Shown piece after piece: positions 1-30,737 of a stretch of 64,000 nt of DNA. How positions within the stretch are numbered: the first letter of the stretch is position 1; each line of letters begins with the position of its first letter. Origin of the DNA: Ophiodon elongatus (lineage: Eukaryota; Chordata; Actinopteri; Perciformes; Hexagrammidae); assembly GCA_016806645.1 (NCBI GenBank), contig JACSYO010000714.1, positions 1,203,218-1,267,217 on the forward strand. The letters are read 5' to 3'. The translations under genes and the position numbers were made by a program. The notes beneath the pieces were generated by a model. That model searched no databases and was not told the DNA's origin. It saw nothing but the letters and a program-made list of their open reading frames with translations.

Positions 1-452
1 CCAACATGGACAAACTGGCAGAACGAGAGCTTTTTCATAGATAATATTTAATATGAATGTCATTTTGCAAAAAAAAAAAGAAGATTATTTTCATTCAAAT
101 AATTTGGTCTTGGATGAAAATAAAATTGTAATAGTTTCGATGAAACTTGTCATGACAAAAAAAAAAGTACAACTTCTACCACTTCCGCCACCAATGCTAC
201 TATTGCTGCTATTCATAATAATAACAATAATAACGAAAGTAATAACAACATCACGGAGAGTGATGGCAGGATGCCCACCCTGGCCACTGGCAGGGAGCTC
301 CAGAAGGATTATTGTTAATTGAAGCAAAGAAACAAAAAAGTATTGCAAGTTTAAGTAGAATAAGAAGATAAAGCAGGGTATGCGTTATCATCTACAAGGC
401 TACCTCGTGATAGACAGGCCCTCTCATGAGTTAGTACTTAGCACCACTCTCT

Positions 453-592
453 CGTGTCATTTCTGGTTGCAAAAAAACAAAATGGGGACGGCCAAAAACC
501 AAGATGGCGACGGCCAAAATGCTCAACTCGAGACTTCCAAACCGTAGTCCACAAACCAATGAGTGACGTTATGGTCCACTTCTTCTATAAAG
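453..592 (+). repeat. Interspersed repeat 'AAGATGGCGACGGCC' family, copy 1
   Basis: Ordered words TTTCTGGTTGCAAAAAAACA, AAGATGGCGACGGCCAAAAT, CTCGAGACTTCCAAACCG, CACAAACCAATGAGTGACGT and GGTCCACTTCTTCTATAAAG recur at about 1585-1765 (- strand) and 17491-17626 (+ strand). I recall this as a widespread teleost repeat. Confidence 0.75.
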
Positions 593-1332
593 TCGAGAAG
601 TTTTCAACATGACACAGTCAACAGTGAGCTGGGGGGGACATCTGGGGTACTTTTAAAGCTGATGGGGTAGCCCTGCCACTGCAGCAGCTCGCATTCAATA
701 TAATATCTTGATCTCACACACAGACCGCGGGGCAGTAGGGCAGCGATGATTCAGCTGTGTGATCCAGTCTATACACTCCCATCAATCCACTCACCGTCTC
801 CTCTGTCTCTGTGTGTTTGTGGAAGTATTCATGTGTGTGCGACTTCACCACCGTATGTGTGTGTGTATGCTGATATCATGGCGTCAGTGCCCCCTCCCCA
901 CCTTCTCCTGCTGAATTCAGCCGGTGCATAGTTGCAGTCTGCTGAGGCGGAAATACAGCATGACATTCTTCAAAGGGCTGTTGGTAAATCTATGTAAACT
1001 GGAAGGTTTATGTGGAAACTCACGCGGTGTTCGGTTTGCTATGATGGCAGATTTTCACAGCTCTGTGGTTAATCAGTGGACAAGCATGCAGATATATTAT
1101 GTCATATAACAGTCCAGTGGTAATCAGAATCGAACATTAGCAAGCTATGCTAGCTAGCATTGGAATTCTGAGTGTAAAATGCAATGTGTGAGATTGGAGA
1201 GAATTCTAGTTGAAAACATTCACAAAATGAACTCAAATTATCAACAGAATGTGAAGAAGTTACAGTTCTGGCGTTATGTCAAAGACGTCTATGTATTGTG
1301 TTTCAGAGATATTGAATGTTATGATATTGTAA

Positions 1333-1490
1333 CCCTAGTTCTATAGCACACCTGGAGTCCTCTACTAGACTCTATGTGGGATCACACACTGCTCCAAACA
1401 CGAGCATCGGCCAAACAGGGCATGGGTCCCCGTAGAGGTCTTAGCTTTTGCTTATAGAACTAGGGCTCCGTCCTCTACTGGACTCTATGG
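1333..1490. repeat. Local inverted-plus-direct repeat element
   Basis: CCCTAGTTCTATA at 1333-1345 is inverted at 1453-1465 (13 of 13). A 20-base motif GTCCTCTACTAGACTCTATG at 1357-1376 recurs directly at 1470-1489 with one difference. The unit is about 150 bp and has no coding capacity. Confidence 0.6.
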
Positions 1491-1584
1491 AGCCCGAGGT
1501 ATGCACCAAGACATAACATCAACTCAACCACATGTGTTGCCACACAGTGGGAGGCCCTCTTCCCGCCTGCCTATAGGCTTGGGA

Positions 1585-1765
1585 ACATAGACTGTATAAG
1601 AAGTAGTGTTTGTGCACTGCTGTTTCAAAGCCTTGAGTTCGGCATTTTGGCCATTGCCATCTTGGATTTCGGCCGTCGCCATCTTGTTTTTTTGCAACCA
1701 GTGAGAGAATGCAAGTTCAAGGCACTTCTTCATTGGCTTCACTTTTTAGAACCGGAAGTTGCCAC
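1585..1765 (-). repeat. Interspersed repeat 'AAGATGGCGACGGCC' family, copy 2
   Basis: - strand copy with the same core words (AAGATGGCGACGGCCGAAAT on the - strand) and an extension reading GTGAAGCCAATGAAGAAGTG. A short open frame across it is an accident of the repeat. Confidence 0.7.
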
Positions 1766-2739
1766 CGGCTTGGGAGATGCACTCACAAAGCCATCCTGCA
1801 CGTCAGACCCTCCCTAAAAGTTGGCGATGAGATTGGTGAATGCATCTCCGGCTCGCACATGCAGCAATAGAAACTTTCATCAATCTGTGTTAATAACACG
1901 GTTAAGATTGTTGGCTCGTGGAGTGTGTAGAAAAGGCCGAATACATCCATGGTCTGTGTGCGTTTTGATAGTTTGTTAATTGGATTAAATCCAAAGTGAC
2001 AGAAACGAAAAAAACGATCTTGCACCGTCGCCTGGTCCTCACTGCCGCCATGAGTACAGCGTGTGGTATCTCTGGGAGGTGTCAGTGTGTTATTTAGACT
2101 GAGTGAGTTTCAGCAGTTTGGTTGGTTAGATAGTTGTTGGCTTTTTAACTAATCGTTTCAACTGTTCTACAGTTCAGTGAATCTTCTCCACTTGATTGAG
2201 ACCGACAGGGTACCGGGTTTAAAAGGCTCAACACCCAACAAATTACAACTGATGACCAACAAAACCAAGTGTTTTTTCACTTTTTTACAACTAGACAAGA
2301 ACTTATTTCTTATTTCTTAAGTCATAGTTCTGTGAAAAACGCCCTGTAAAAGCTGCTATATAAGTGATGACAGTTGGTCTACTTGGTGTCAGCGAAATCA
2401 GGCAACACTGCTTTAATTTGAGATGCTTTAGCCACAAATAGGTCCAAAAACTGTGTCATCATCTCCTGAAAATATGCACAATATAGCTTATGTATCATTA
2501 TAGTTATTTATAGTGATTCAAATATCATCTCAATGTTTGGTTGCGTTGGGTATTTCTTTCCACTGGCTGACACTTTAAGAAGTTTACTTTTAAGCATTAA
2601 GTTTGACCAGTGCAGAGTTTTATGTGCATGCCTACTTCGGAATGCTTGGCTGTAAGACCCAGGCTGACTAGGGTCAAAGGTCATCTCATTGAGTATGTGT
2701 GAAAGAGGACAACAGGGGGTGTGGTTAGGATTTGGCTGG

Positions 2740-3070
2740 AGAATGTATGGGTACATCCCAAGTATCTTAACTGCATCCCCGTTTCCCTCACTTGCGTCTT
2801 TTCCTTGCGTCTTAGTCCCTCCCACCAGGGATGCATGGAGAGACGCAAGGAAACCATGCAAGGAGAGAGGAAACGAGGAAATATGTTTTAAGAGAAATGA
2901 GACATCCTTTCCTCGAAAGCGTGACGTGAAGCGACGTCTGTTTCTGATGACGGAGGCCACTGATCACATCTGGATCAGCTGTCAGGAGCGAGGAGTGAGG
3001 AGCGAGGAGGGATCTCTAAGGAGCCTTGAGCGAGGACGCACGAGAGCAGGCTTCCAGGAAGTGTTTTAAC
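2740..3070. mobile_element. Probable non-autonomous transposon with internal hairpin
   Basis: Begins near GTACATCCCAAGTATCTTAA. It contains a perfect 13-base inverted repeat (TTTCCTTGCGTCT at 2800-2812, AGACGCAAGGAAA at 2841-2853), then AGGAAACGAGGAAATATG and several GGAGCGAGGA units (2986-3010) before GCAGGCTTCCAGGAAGTG. I recall elements of this type as dispersed in teleost genomes. The overlapping open frames on both strands are not genes. Confidence 0.5.
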
Positions 3071-3251
3071 ACTGGACACGCCCCCTCTTTGTTCATCAGT
3101 TATTTGATTGGACGCTGCAGCTGATCGGACTGATCGCTGGAGTTTCATACCAGAGTGAAGTCGGATCACAGATTAAACTCAAGTTATATATTTGATCTGT
3201 TTACTGAAGCTCCTCTCCACTCTGGTGATGACGTCACGCACTCTGAGCTGC

Positions 3252-3318
<67 letters not shown>
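3252..3318 (+). repeat. (ATCT)n tetranucleotide microsatellite
   Basis: About 16 near-perfect ATCT units. Confidence 0.97.
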
Positions 3319-3709
3319 AATCAAACTGATCACGAAAGCATGGAGCCTGATGAACTTCTCCACTAATAATCAGCCATAAACATAACAGTGTGACCTGTCT
3401 TACCTTCCTCACCAGTTTCTATGTAAAATTATCGACCACCTTATTAAAATCCAGAGGTCTGACCAGATTGAAAATGCCCCTCGTTTCCAGTGACTTAACT
3501 AAAGAAGAAAAAGGAAATGTAACACACTGAAGTTAAAAAAGAATAGTTGCCATTACAATTCTGTTTATCAAAGTAAAAGTGATAATTTGCCCTACTGCAC
3601 ACAAAGTACTACCACAAAATACTGACCATCATTCTTATTCTTGTCCTCCCCTTTCTCCTTTCTTACTTCCTCTTCCTCTGTGTCTCTGTCTCTCTCACTC
3701 TCCCTTTAG

Positions 3710-4710
3710 GTCTTCAATCTCCCTTCACCCCTCTCCTCCCTATGGATCATAGGAACGCCCTGTCATCACCCCCTCCTCTCCAGACAGACCAGCAGATGGA
3801 TTCCCGGATCGCCTTTCATCCTTAATACCTTGTCTCTCTTTCTGGCCATCTCCCAACTCCACCACTTTCCTATGTCATAATGAGCAGCTGGATGGTTTAC
3901 AAAGTACTCTAGAGCCCGAGAGCAAGACATTTCTCTGCTCTGCTGTTGACACTTTAGTGTTTTTCAGAATGGATATGGTGTCTTGGGGTGTTAAGAGAGA
4001 TAAATCAGCATCGACATTCACAGTGGAAACGTGATCTCCATGACGGATCTGAGAGAACGAGAGAGAGGTTCACCTATGGTTCAAACTGCCTCATAACACC
4101 TTGTATGACGGCTTGTGGAATCTGTGAACTCTGAAGTGCCTTGCCTAAGGGAACACCAACAGGGACAAAGGAATGTACTTTAAAGACCCCAAACACTTTT
4201 TTTTATTTGTTTCTTTGGACACCGCGCTGCTCTTGTGATCACTCCATTCATCATTCTGTACCTCCATCCTTTTCTCCAGGAGAATCAGCACATTCTCCAG
4301 TCCTCTTCATTTCATTTCTATTTCCATTTTACTTTCCAGCCATTCATTGCTTCTTAAGTTTGGTCTAGAGGTGGACTTTTAAGCTACGTGTCTCCTTCCT
4401 TTCTTTCTTCCCCTTCCCTCTTTTTTAATTCATTTTTATTTTTTGGCTTGCCAATCTGAACTCCACCATTCGCCCCTCTCTCACAACGGCCGTCCTCCCC
4501 CCTCGCCCCCGCCCCCGCCCCCAGTCATCGTCCCCCTGCCTCTCCACCTCCTCTGCCCCTCCCCCTCCTCCTCCTCCCACCCACCACCACCACCACCACC
4601 ACCACCATCATCACCACCACCATCCTCACCCTAAGCCCCGCTCACACCAGCACCACCACCAGCTCTCCTCCTCTCCCCCTCCCTTCCTCGCCTCTTCTTC
4701 CACGGAAACC
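3710..4710 (+). other. Probable hecw2 5' UTR or promoter-proximal region
   Basis: The kilobase before the hecw2 start codon is pyrimidine- and CAC-rich and holds no conserved frame. A strong candidate 3' splice site (long CT-rich tract ending CCCTTTAG at 3709) suggests that the first coding exon begins near 3710 and that an upstream non-coding exon is spliced to it. This upstream exon was not found. A run of CAC trinucleotides lies at about 4589-4621, and a CCCCCGCCCC block near 4501-4520. The assignment is an inference from splice-site appearance and position. Confidence 0.4.
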
Positions 4711-24300
<19,590 letters not shown>

Positions 24301-25959
24301 TTCTCCTCTGTCCACCGACCCACATTTTTAGCTTCCCTCAGCAGCTGACCCCTGCTGGTTATCATGAGAAGAGAGGTAGCCATGAAAAAGCTGGATTTTA
24401 AAGTCCAATTTCTGGGTTGTGTTTAATTTATAATGGGCTATCATTTATAACAGAGGCTGATAAGACTTTTTGAAATGTCCCCTGTACAGAGGTAAACACT
24501 TGTTTTTTGTTGCACCGGCACACATTTCCCCCCTACTTAGTAACACACCCTTTCACCTCCGTGATGTGATGAATGAAGACCCACACTGCCTTTGGGACCA
24601 GAATCATGACTGTTGGGATTTGACCAATCGGAGACTGGGATTTCTTTTTCACTTTCTCTCTCTGATAACAGGAGTTAAAGTTTAAAATGTACACATCAAA
24701 GAAAAAGCAACCACTGCCTTCATTCACTGCTAAAGCTCAGTGGACTCAGCCTCTTTTATTCTAGGTTGGACCTCAAATATATACGGCCTGCCCAGAACTG
24801 TTGCAGTACAGTGTCTCTTTTTGAACTGTAGTAATAACCACTCATGCAATTAATTTTCGAAAAGCCATTCAAGGACTGCCTGATACAACATCTGGTAAGG
24901 TTTTTGGAATTTTCCCCTGAACTTCTACAGCAAATTTTGGTCTCCAGACAAAAGCTTTGGTATTTTACAATATTTTCATCTACAAGAAAAAGTGATTTTC
25001 TAATGATGTGGCAGTGACATCTTGTGATTTGAATGTAAACCAACTTTATGATGTATATTGTGTGGGAAGTGATTTTGTACCAGATTTGGATCAACTGGCA
25101 AAAGAAATATTTGGCCACCACTTAAGAATAATGAGTTATTATTTTGATGGTAAGAAAGTAACATGCACTTTTGTAATCGTATCCATTTATTTGGATTGTA
25201 CTTGATTGTTTAGCTTTAATCCAGGTCTATTTTTCAAAGTTTGTTAAAAGTAGTCTAAACTCCAAAACACACACCCAAATAGGCAATGTAAATCCAATGT
25301 CCATCTACTAGTGGCAGATGTAGAAAAGTAGGGCGGTTAAAAAGTCCAGCTGGGTGGCATTGGAGGGTTGTGGCAGGGACGTAAAAGGTTAAAAGGTCAC
25401 CAGCTCGATGTGGTGGGGCACCAGCACGCAGCAAAACATATTATACAAATACAATGTGTCTATATGTTGATTTGTTTTTACTCTTTCAAAAGTATTTATA
25501 TCATTATCGTTTATTCTTTTGCATAGCGACGGTTGTTGACGAGCAACAGCTGTCCGACTTTTTCTTATTGCAGGTACGTTTTCGAGTGTCAATGAATTAA
25601 AATGATTGAAGAGGATCATCTGATCTGGTAGACCCCTTACGGGAGAACCAAATATATTCCATGCTACCTAATGGGACGGTAATTCTACCTTTTTCGCTTC
25701 TGTACCATATTTCATTTGAATGCCAGTTACAAAGTTGTTACATGCATGAAAAAAAAGTATTAGCATCAATGGATATTGGATTACAATTTGTGATTTGTGC
25801 ATATGGAAATCATTCTAATGTTGCAGTAAAGGGGGGCTAATTTTAGTCTTAACTACTTTATGTACTGCATGTACGGCTCCAGTCCCTCCAACAGTTACAG
25901 ATGATGGATGGATGGATATTTTGGTATACTTTGTAAATACGCAGATTAACTAGTAACTT

Positions 25960-26075
25960 AGGTTTACATGCAGTGGAGTAAAAAGTATAAGTATAAAGTA
26001 GCAGAAAATTTAAATACTCAAGTACAACGACAAATACCTTCAATTGTACTTGAGTAAATGTACTTAGTAACTTTC
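25960..26075 (+). repeat. Fragment of a fish repeat rich in 'AAGTA' words
   Basis: GTGGAGTAAAAAGTATAAGT at the start and ACTTGAGTAAATGTACTTAG near the end resemble the termini of a repeat I recall as common in fish. Related pieces occur at about 27225-27440, 48806-49524 and 63090-63210 in this window. The family name is not assigned. Confidence 0.6.
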
Positions 26076-26934
26076 CAATAGTTATTGAGATAGTTCAGAC
26101 TGAGCCAAACATTCCCCTCCCTTCACGAAGGGATGAATGTATCAGCTCAGTTGCAGCATGCATTGTAACTTTTAAGCTAACGTAACAATAATGGACTGGC
26201 TCAGATTATTGTGCATTATCAGTTATGGATTGTCTCCGTATTTCTTACCTGGTTCAGTTTGGATGAATCAGTGACATAGGGGTGAGAGAGAATTACATTA
26301 TTTTATAATTATGGACAATTATGGACCCCTCCCTCCCCCCATGCCTCCCTCTAGATCCTGCCACGCACACCCATATCAGAACAAAAATCCCCAAGCCCCA
26401 CTACAGCTGCTGGTGTGAAAAACACAAGAAGGTAATTAGATTTCAAGATAAAGATTCAAGATTTTATTTTAAGTTCATTTATTATGTACTCATAGAAAAT
26501 GACCCTGAGATATGAAAACTGATGTTGATTAAGTCAAGGACCTACAGTTTTTCTTGTTTACACTTTTAAAGAATGTACCTAATCCAGATTACAAAATATC
26601 TTTATTTCCGTATAAAGTTTGGTGTGGGAATTCAGTTTAATTCAATTGGGATCAAATATTCCATTCTCATAATGAAAATATATTATTTACATCACTGAAT
26701 GCACTGCCCTTTGTCAGTCTCACCAGAATGTACCAAAGTTTTTGAGCCTTAACCGGCTGCCTCACATCTAACCCTAATCCAGACAGCCACTCTTTCTGTA
26801 TATTCCACCTCACTTTTGAATATGAATGTTTGTCACCACTGCTCCTAAAATAAAATGTTATCACTCTACGCAAGCTTTTTCTTTGTCTTTCCATGTCACT
26901 TTACTCTAATTGAGTAAAACAAAGCAAGATAATA

Positions 26935-26935
26935 A

Positions 26936-26966
<31 letters not shown>

Positions 26967-27003
26967 TACACATACACACACACACATGTATATATATGTA
27001 TAC

Positions 27004-27049
<46 letters not shown>

Positions 27050-27074
27050 GTATATATATGTATATGTATATATG

Positions 27075-27132
<58 letters not shown>

Positions 27133-27215
27133 CATATATACACATGTGTGTGTGTATATATATATTTATTATCTATATATATGATATATATATATATATC
27201 ATATATATATGTCTT
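26935..27215. repeat. TA/CA compound microsatellite
   Basis: About 280 bp almost wholly composed of TA with interspersed CA and TG units. Frames through it read only as Tyr-Ile-His-Thr repeats on both strands and are not genes. Confidence 0.95.
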
Positions 27216-27224
27216 ACGTGTCAA

Positions 27225-27440
27225 ATAATGGCACAGTATAATTAAAGTATAATATTTGCCTTTAAAATGCAGTAAAAGTATGAACTAACACAAAATGTAT
27301 TGGACTGTAAAGTACAAGTACTTCAATTGTTTTATTAATTTTTTTATTTAAAGAGTTACTATTTGTTATGTGCAGAATAGTAACAGCAGTAGTAGCAGTC
27401 TAGTAGTGGTAATTTAAGTACTTCTAGTGATACAGTTTAC
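27225..27440 (+). repeat. Second fragment of the 'AAGTA'-rich repeat
   Basis: Contains AAAGTATAATATTTGCC, AATGCAGTAAAAGTATGA and TAAAGTACAAGTACTTCA, words shared with the copies near 25,960 and 48,806. It is AT-rich and decayed and lies directly after the TA microsatellite. Confidence 0.5.
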
Positions 27441-27736
27441 ATCAGTTAAAAAAGTGAAGGGTCATTATTCACTTTCAACTGTGTATAGGTTTTAAAAGTT
27501 ATGTAAAAAGTGTAACATTTTATTAACTTCACTGCCCTTTTTTGACCTGACATAAGAAATGTGTTATGTCAAGTTAAACCCGTCAAAAACGTCTACCTGC
27601 TGAACTAAAGGAATCTGTCGCCATCTACTGGTCAGAGGGAGCAATCAGACAACTGAGCCACAGGTGAGAACAATGATGCAGTGATTTCTAAAACACAGCA
27701 AACAAAAGGGAGCGAGGTGGAGAGCAGAGAAGAGAC

Positions 27737-30477
27737 ATGGCAGACCGAGTTTTAGAGCTTCTGGGAGAAAGCCTTCTCTCACTGAACTACATCCCTTCAG
27801 GGCGACAGCTCCCCCGGACTCCTCCTCTGGTGAGCGTGAAGAAAGAGCTGGATTTCTGCAGTGAAGACTCAAACGAGTGTGAGGAGCTGCAGCAGAGTGA
27901 GGCGGTACATGTGCGTTATGTCACTGCACGTCTTTATCACGTTGTTTTTTTTAATTATAATTGCATGTAATCAGATATGTTCTCCTCTTAACAGACTGAT
28001 GGTAGCGACCAAGATGACGATAACCAAAACGCAACGTTTGATTTCAACACTTTTGGGATAAAATCGGGTAAAAAATAATCAATACAGCACAGACTGCTGG
28101 TTTTACCTGACGAACTTATTGTTTTATATCCTGCCTTTTATTGCAAATTACTTGGAGGATAAAAGCAGTCTTGCATCTCAGCTCATCTCATGTGTTGAAA
28201 TAATGATTTTTCATATTGCTTAACAGAACCAGATGACCCAAACGCCATGCTGAAAGGGATGAAGGGCTATCAGCTGACACAGACTGACTTGGAGTTTATT
28301 GAAAAGCTGAAAGCAGAGAAACTTATTAAAAAACTGCAGGTGTTTTTGATTGCAATCAATGTTGCTTTAGTGTTTTTTTGTTTATACCAAGATGGCGTTG
28401 TGCTGATATTCTGACCGTCCTCAGGGAGATCTGCAGGAGCTGCAGAGGTTGTTAATGAAGGAGACGAAGCTGTCTAAGCTGGCCTTGGTTTCCAGGGAGA
28501 AAGCACGAGCTGGACTCCAAAAGGTGAGTTTGAATGTCAATAAACAAGAGCTTACAGCAATATCCCGTGCACACGAATTATAACTTTAAATAAAAGAAGT
28601 GTCAGCTTTTTATTCACTTGGATATTCTTTATTTGACATTCAGAGCATTCATATAGCAGCCAGTGGGGCACGCTCACGTGCACCTTTTTTTTTTTTTAAT
28701 TTGGCATAAAATCTTAACGAAGATTTTCATGCAAAAGCAACCACTTGATTCCTTGTAGCTCAAACGATTGCACATCTGGCCTTTTTACCATCATAACTTT
28801 CTCTAAATTTCTGGTTCAGGCATTTTTACTATAATTTTATATTGCCCCGAAAATGGCGTTATTTTCCAAACAATGTCTTCCCCATCAAGGTCAACGACTG
28901 TATTAATGTGAAGTTAAAGATGATGGATGCTTTGCGATCATTCCTCTGGCATTTACAGCTTCAAACTCTTCCCCGCAGAATAATAACATGGCGCACATGT
29001 TCTGTAATCTTAAACTTGTGTGTGACGTAAAATATAGTTTCATTCATCCCGATAAAGCTGTTTTTCTGTCAGTTCCCGTCCTGTGAAGACGTCGCTGAGT
29101 GGGTGAAGGTGGTCCTAAAAATGACGTCACCCTCGACCGAGGTGACGGAGCTCGACGCCAAGGCTCTCGTTGCCCTGGTGACGAGGAAAAACATCCGAAG
29201 AGCCACGGACGAGAAGAGGACTGAGCTCAGCCGGATGGAGAAGATGGTGGCAAACAAGTAACCGCTTGCACAGATGTCTCATTTTTAATACATTACTTAT
29301 GTTTGTTTTCACTGAAGTCAGTCTATTTATAACTTATATTTTTATGTAATACGCCTTTAAAATGCCCATCTACATTGTAGGTGTTGTAGCATTTAATATC
29401 ACAGGAAAACATTTATAGATATGTGTGTATGGTAAAATACTAACATGGATTCCTTTAAAACTTAGGCGGAAGAAAGAGGCTCAAGCGAAAGGGCAGCTTG
29501 AAAAACAAGTTGCCCTTGAGCAGGTAAGAGAGGCACCAACTTGTCCAAGTTTTTATTGTTTTGTGAAGCTAATTTTATATATATTTATATTTTTTTGTAT
29601 ATTTTTTTATATATATTTTCTATATAAATATAATTTTTATATAAATATAATTTTTTATATACATTTTTTTTATATATAAATATAATAATTTTTTAAATAT
29701 ATAAATATAATATTTTTTTTAATATATAAATATAATTTGTTTTATATTAATATATAAATATAATTTGTTTTATATTATAATTTTTTTAATATTAATTATA
29801 ATTTTTCTGCTTCCAGCTGAAGATGCAAGGATTAATGAGCCAGTTATCAGACCTGAAATCTGAACTTTCACAACAAGAGGTGAGGATTTGATCTTGTTTT
29901 TAAAACCGCCATCTTTGATGTCTGCCTGAGTGGGCAAAAAAAGTAAAGCTTGTCAGGATTTGCTGCACTCTAAAGAATAACTATTGTTTCACAGGAAGTC
30001 TATAAAGCTCTTGAAATGCAGATCAACGTCCAAGAAGCACCAGAGGTCCCGGCAGGAGACGTAGACGCTTCAGAGGAAAGACAAGCCACGCGTCGAGGAA
30101 AGGGAAGAGCAAAAGCTCCCAACGCTATTGAGAAGTTGCAAGACGCAACAAACCAAAGAAGACCAACAAAGAGCAAACTCCGAGACGGTCCGCTTGGTGT
30201 GAAAGACGATCAAGAGAAAACTCTGAAGACGAGACAGAAGTGTGGAGCCGCGGATCCGAAGGAGAAGAAAGCCCGAGGGCCACGGCAGGAGTCTGTGAGA
30301 GGAAAGGCTCCTGGACCCACCGATCCAAAACGGAAAAATCAAAGTCCTGCAAATGCCGAGGGAGCCCCGTCCTGTCCGCAGCAGGCGGCTCCTCTGCAGG
30401 GCCGGAGGCGCGCTGCAGGAGAGGAGGCACCGCACCCGGTCCTGAGGAGGTCCAAGAGGATCGCCAGCAGGACGTGA
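27737..30477 (+). CDS. Unrecognised coiled-coil protein with basic C-terminal tail, 8 coding exons
   Basis: Eight exons join in phase: 27737-27904, 27995-28067, 28227-28339, 28425-28523, 29073-29257, 29466-29523, 29817-29879, 29995-30477, giving 413 residues. I do not recognise the family. Residues 1-80 are acidic (MADRVLELLGESLL near the start; a DGSDQDDD stretch). About 100-151 (QTDLEFIEKLKAEKLIKKLQ onward) and 200-262 (KRTELSRMEKM, then LMSQLSDLKSELSQQEE) look like two coiled coils. Between them is a compact segment (CEDVAEWVKVVLKMTSP, LDAKALVALVTRKNIRRA). Residues 270-413 are Lys/Arg-rich and low-complexity, ending VLRRSKRIASRT, which suggests a nuclear, DNA- or chromatin-associated protein. 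Every intron has GT-AG ends and the start and stop are clean. A fast-evolving chromosome or spindle protein is possible, but that is inference from composition only. Confidence 0.85.
29575..29815. repeat. AT-rich low-complexity tract in intron 7 of the coiled-coil gene
   Basis: The intron between the exons ending at 29523 and starting at 29817 is nearly all A/T, with a repeated motif of the form TATATAAATATAATTTTT. It ends in a usable acceptor (CTGCTTCCAG). Confidence 0.85.
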
Positions 30478-30731
30478 ACGTGCCTGTAGCTTTTAAGGTA
30501 AAACTGTCTGAGGTGGCTTCCTTTTCCACCATGAAGTTAACACTTCTGTTTTTTTTAATTTTTTTTATCACAGGTTTTTAGTTGTTGAACAGTCGTTTTT
30601 TTTATTTTTATTAAATGCATGTTGAATATATTTTAAGAATCCGCATCTGCTGTTTTATTTGTAATATAAAATGTAACTTTCAGAAGTGTTAATTGTTGCA
30701 TTGGAGCTGACACCTTCTACTTAATGTGTGG

Positions 30732-30737
30732 AATAAA
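30732..30737 (+). promoter_or_regulatory. Polyadenylation signal AATAAA of the coiled-coil gene
   Basis: The first canonical AATAAA after the stop at 30477, giving a 3' UTR of about 270 nt. It is followed by a TG/T-rich stretch. The assignment is by position and consensus. Confidence 0.55.

Larger units (their letters stand above)
24301..27736. other. hecw2 3' flank / probable 3' UTR and intergenic spacer
   Basis: No conserved coding frame is visible between the hecw2 stop and the next gene. The first one to two kilobases are plain AT-rich sequence consistent with a long 3' UTR, but I could not fix a polyadenylation site. An ATTAAA is present near 25597 and an AATAAA near 26847. From about 25,960 the spacer holds pieces of a repeat rich in AAGTA/TACTT words and a large TA microsatellite. 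About 130 bp upstream of the 27,737 start codon there is no TATA box. Confidence 0.5.

Noticed and set aside
2508..3169. 150-codon and 126-codon frames on opposite strands
   Set aside because: They cover a structured repeat element, overlap each other and show no domain or splice context.
4443..4634. Open frame encoding a Pro/Ser-rich stretch just before the hecw2 start
   Set aside because: It has no ATG at its start, lies in a CCT/CAC-rich 5' UTR-like region and has no conserved sequence.
26896..27245. Six overlapping frames rich in Tyr, Ile, His and Thr
   Set aside because: They are translations of a TA/CA microsatellite on both strands.
27737..30477. Naming the coiled-coil gene as a shugoshin or other kinetochore protein
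   Set aside because: Composition and coiled coils alone are not enough; no diagnostic motif of those families was seen.
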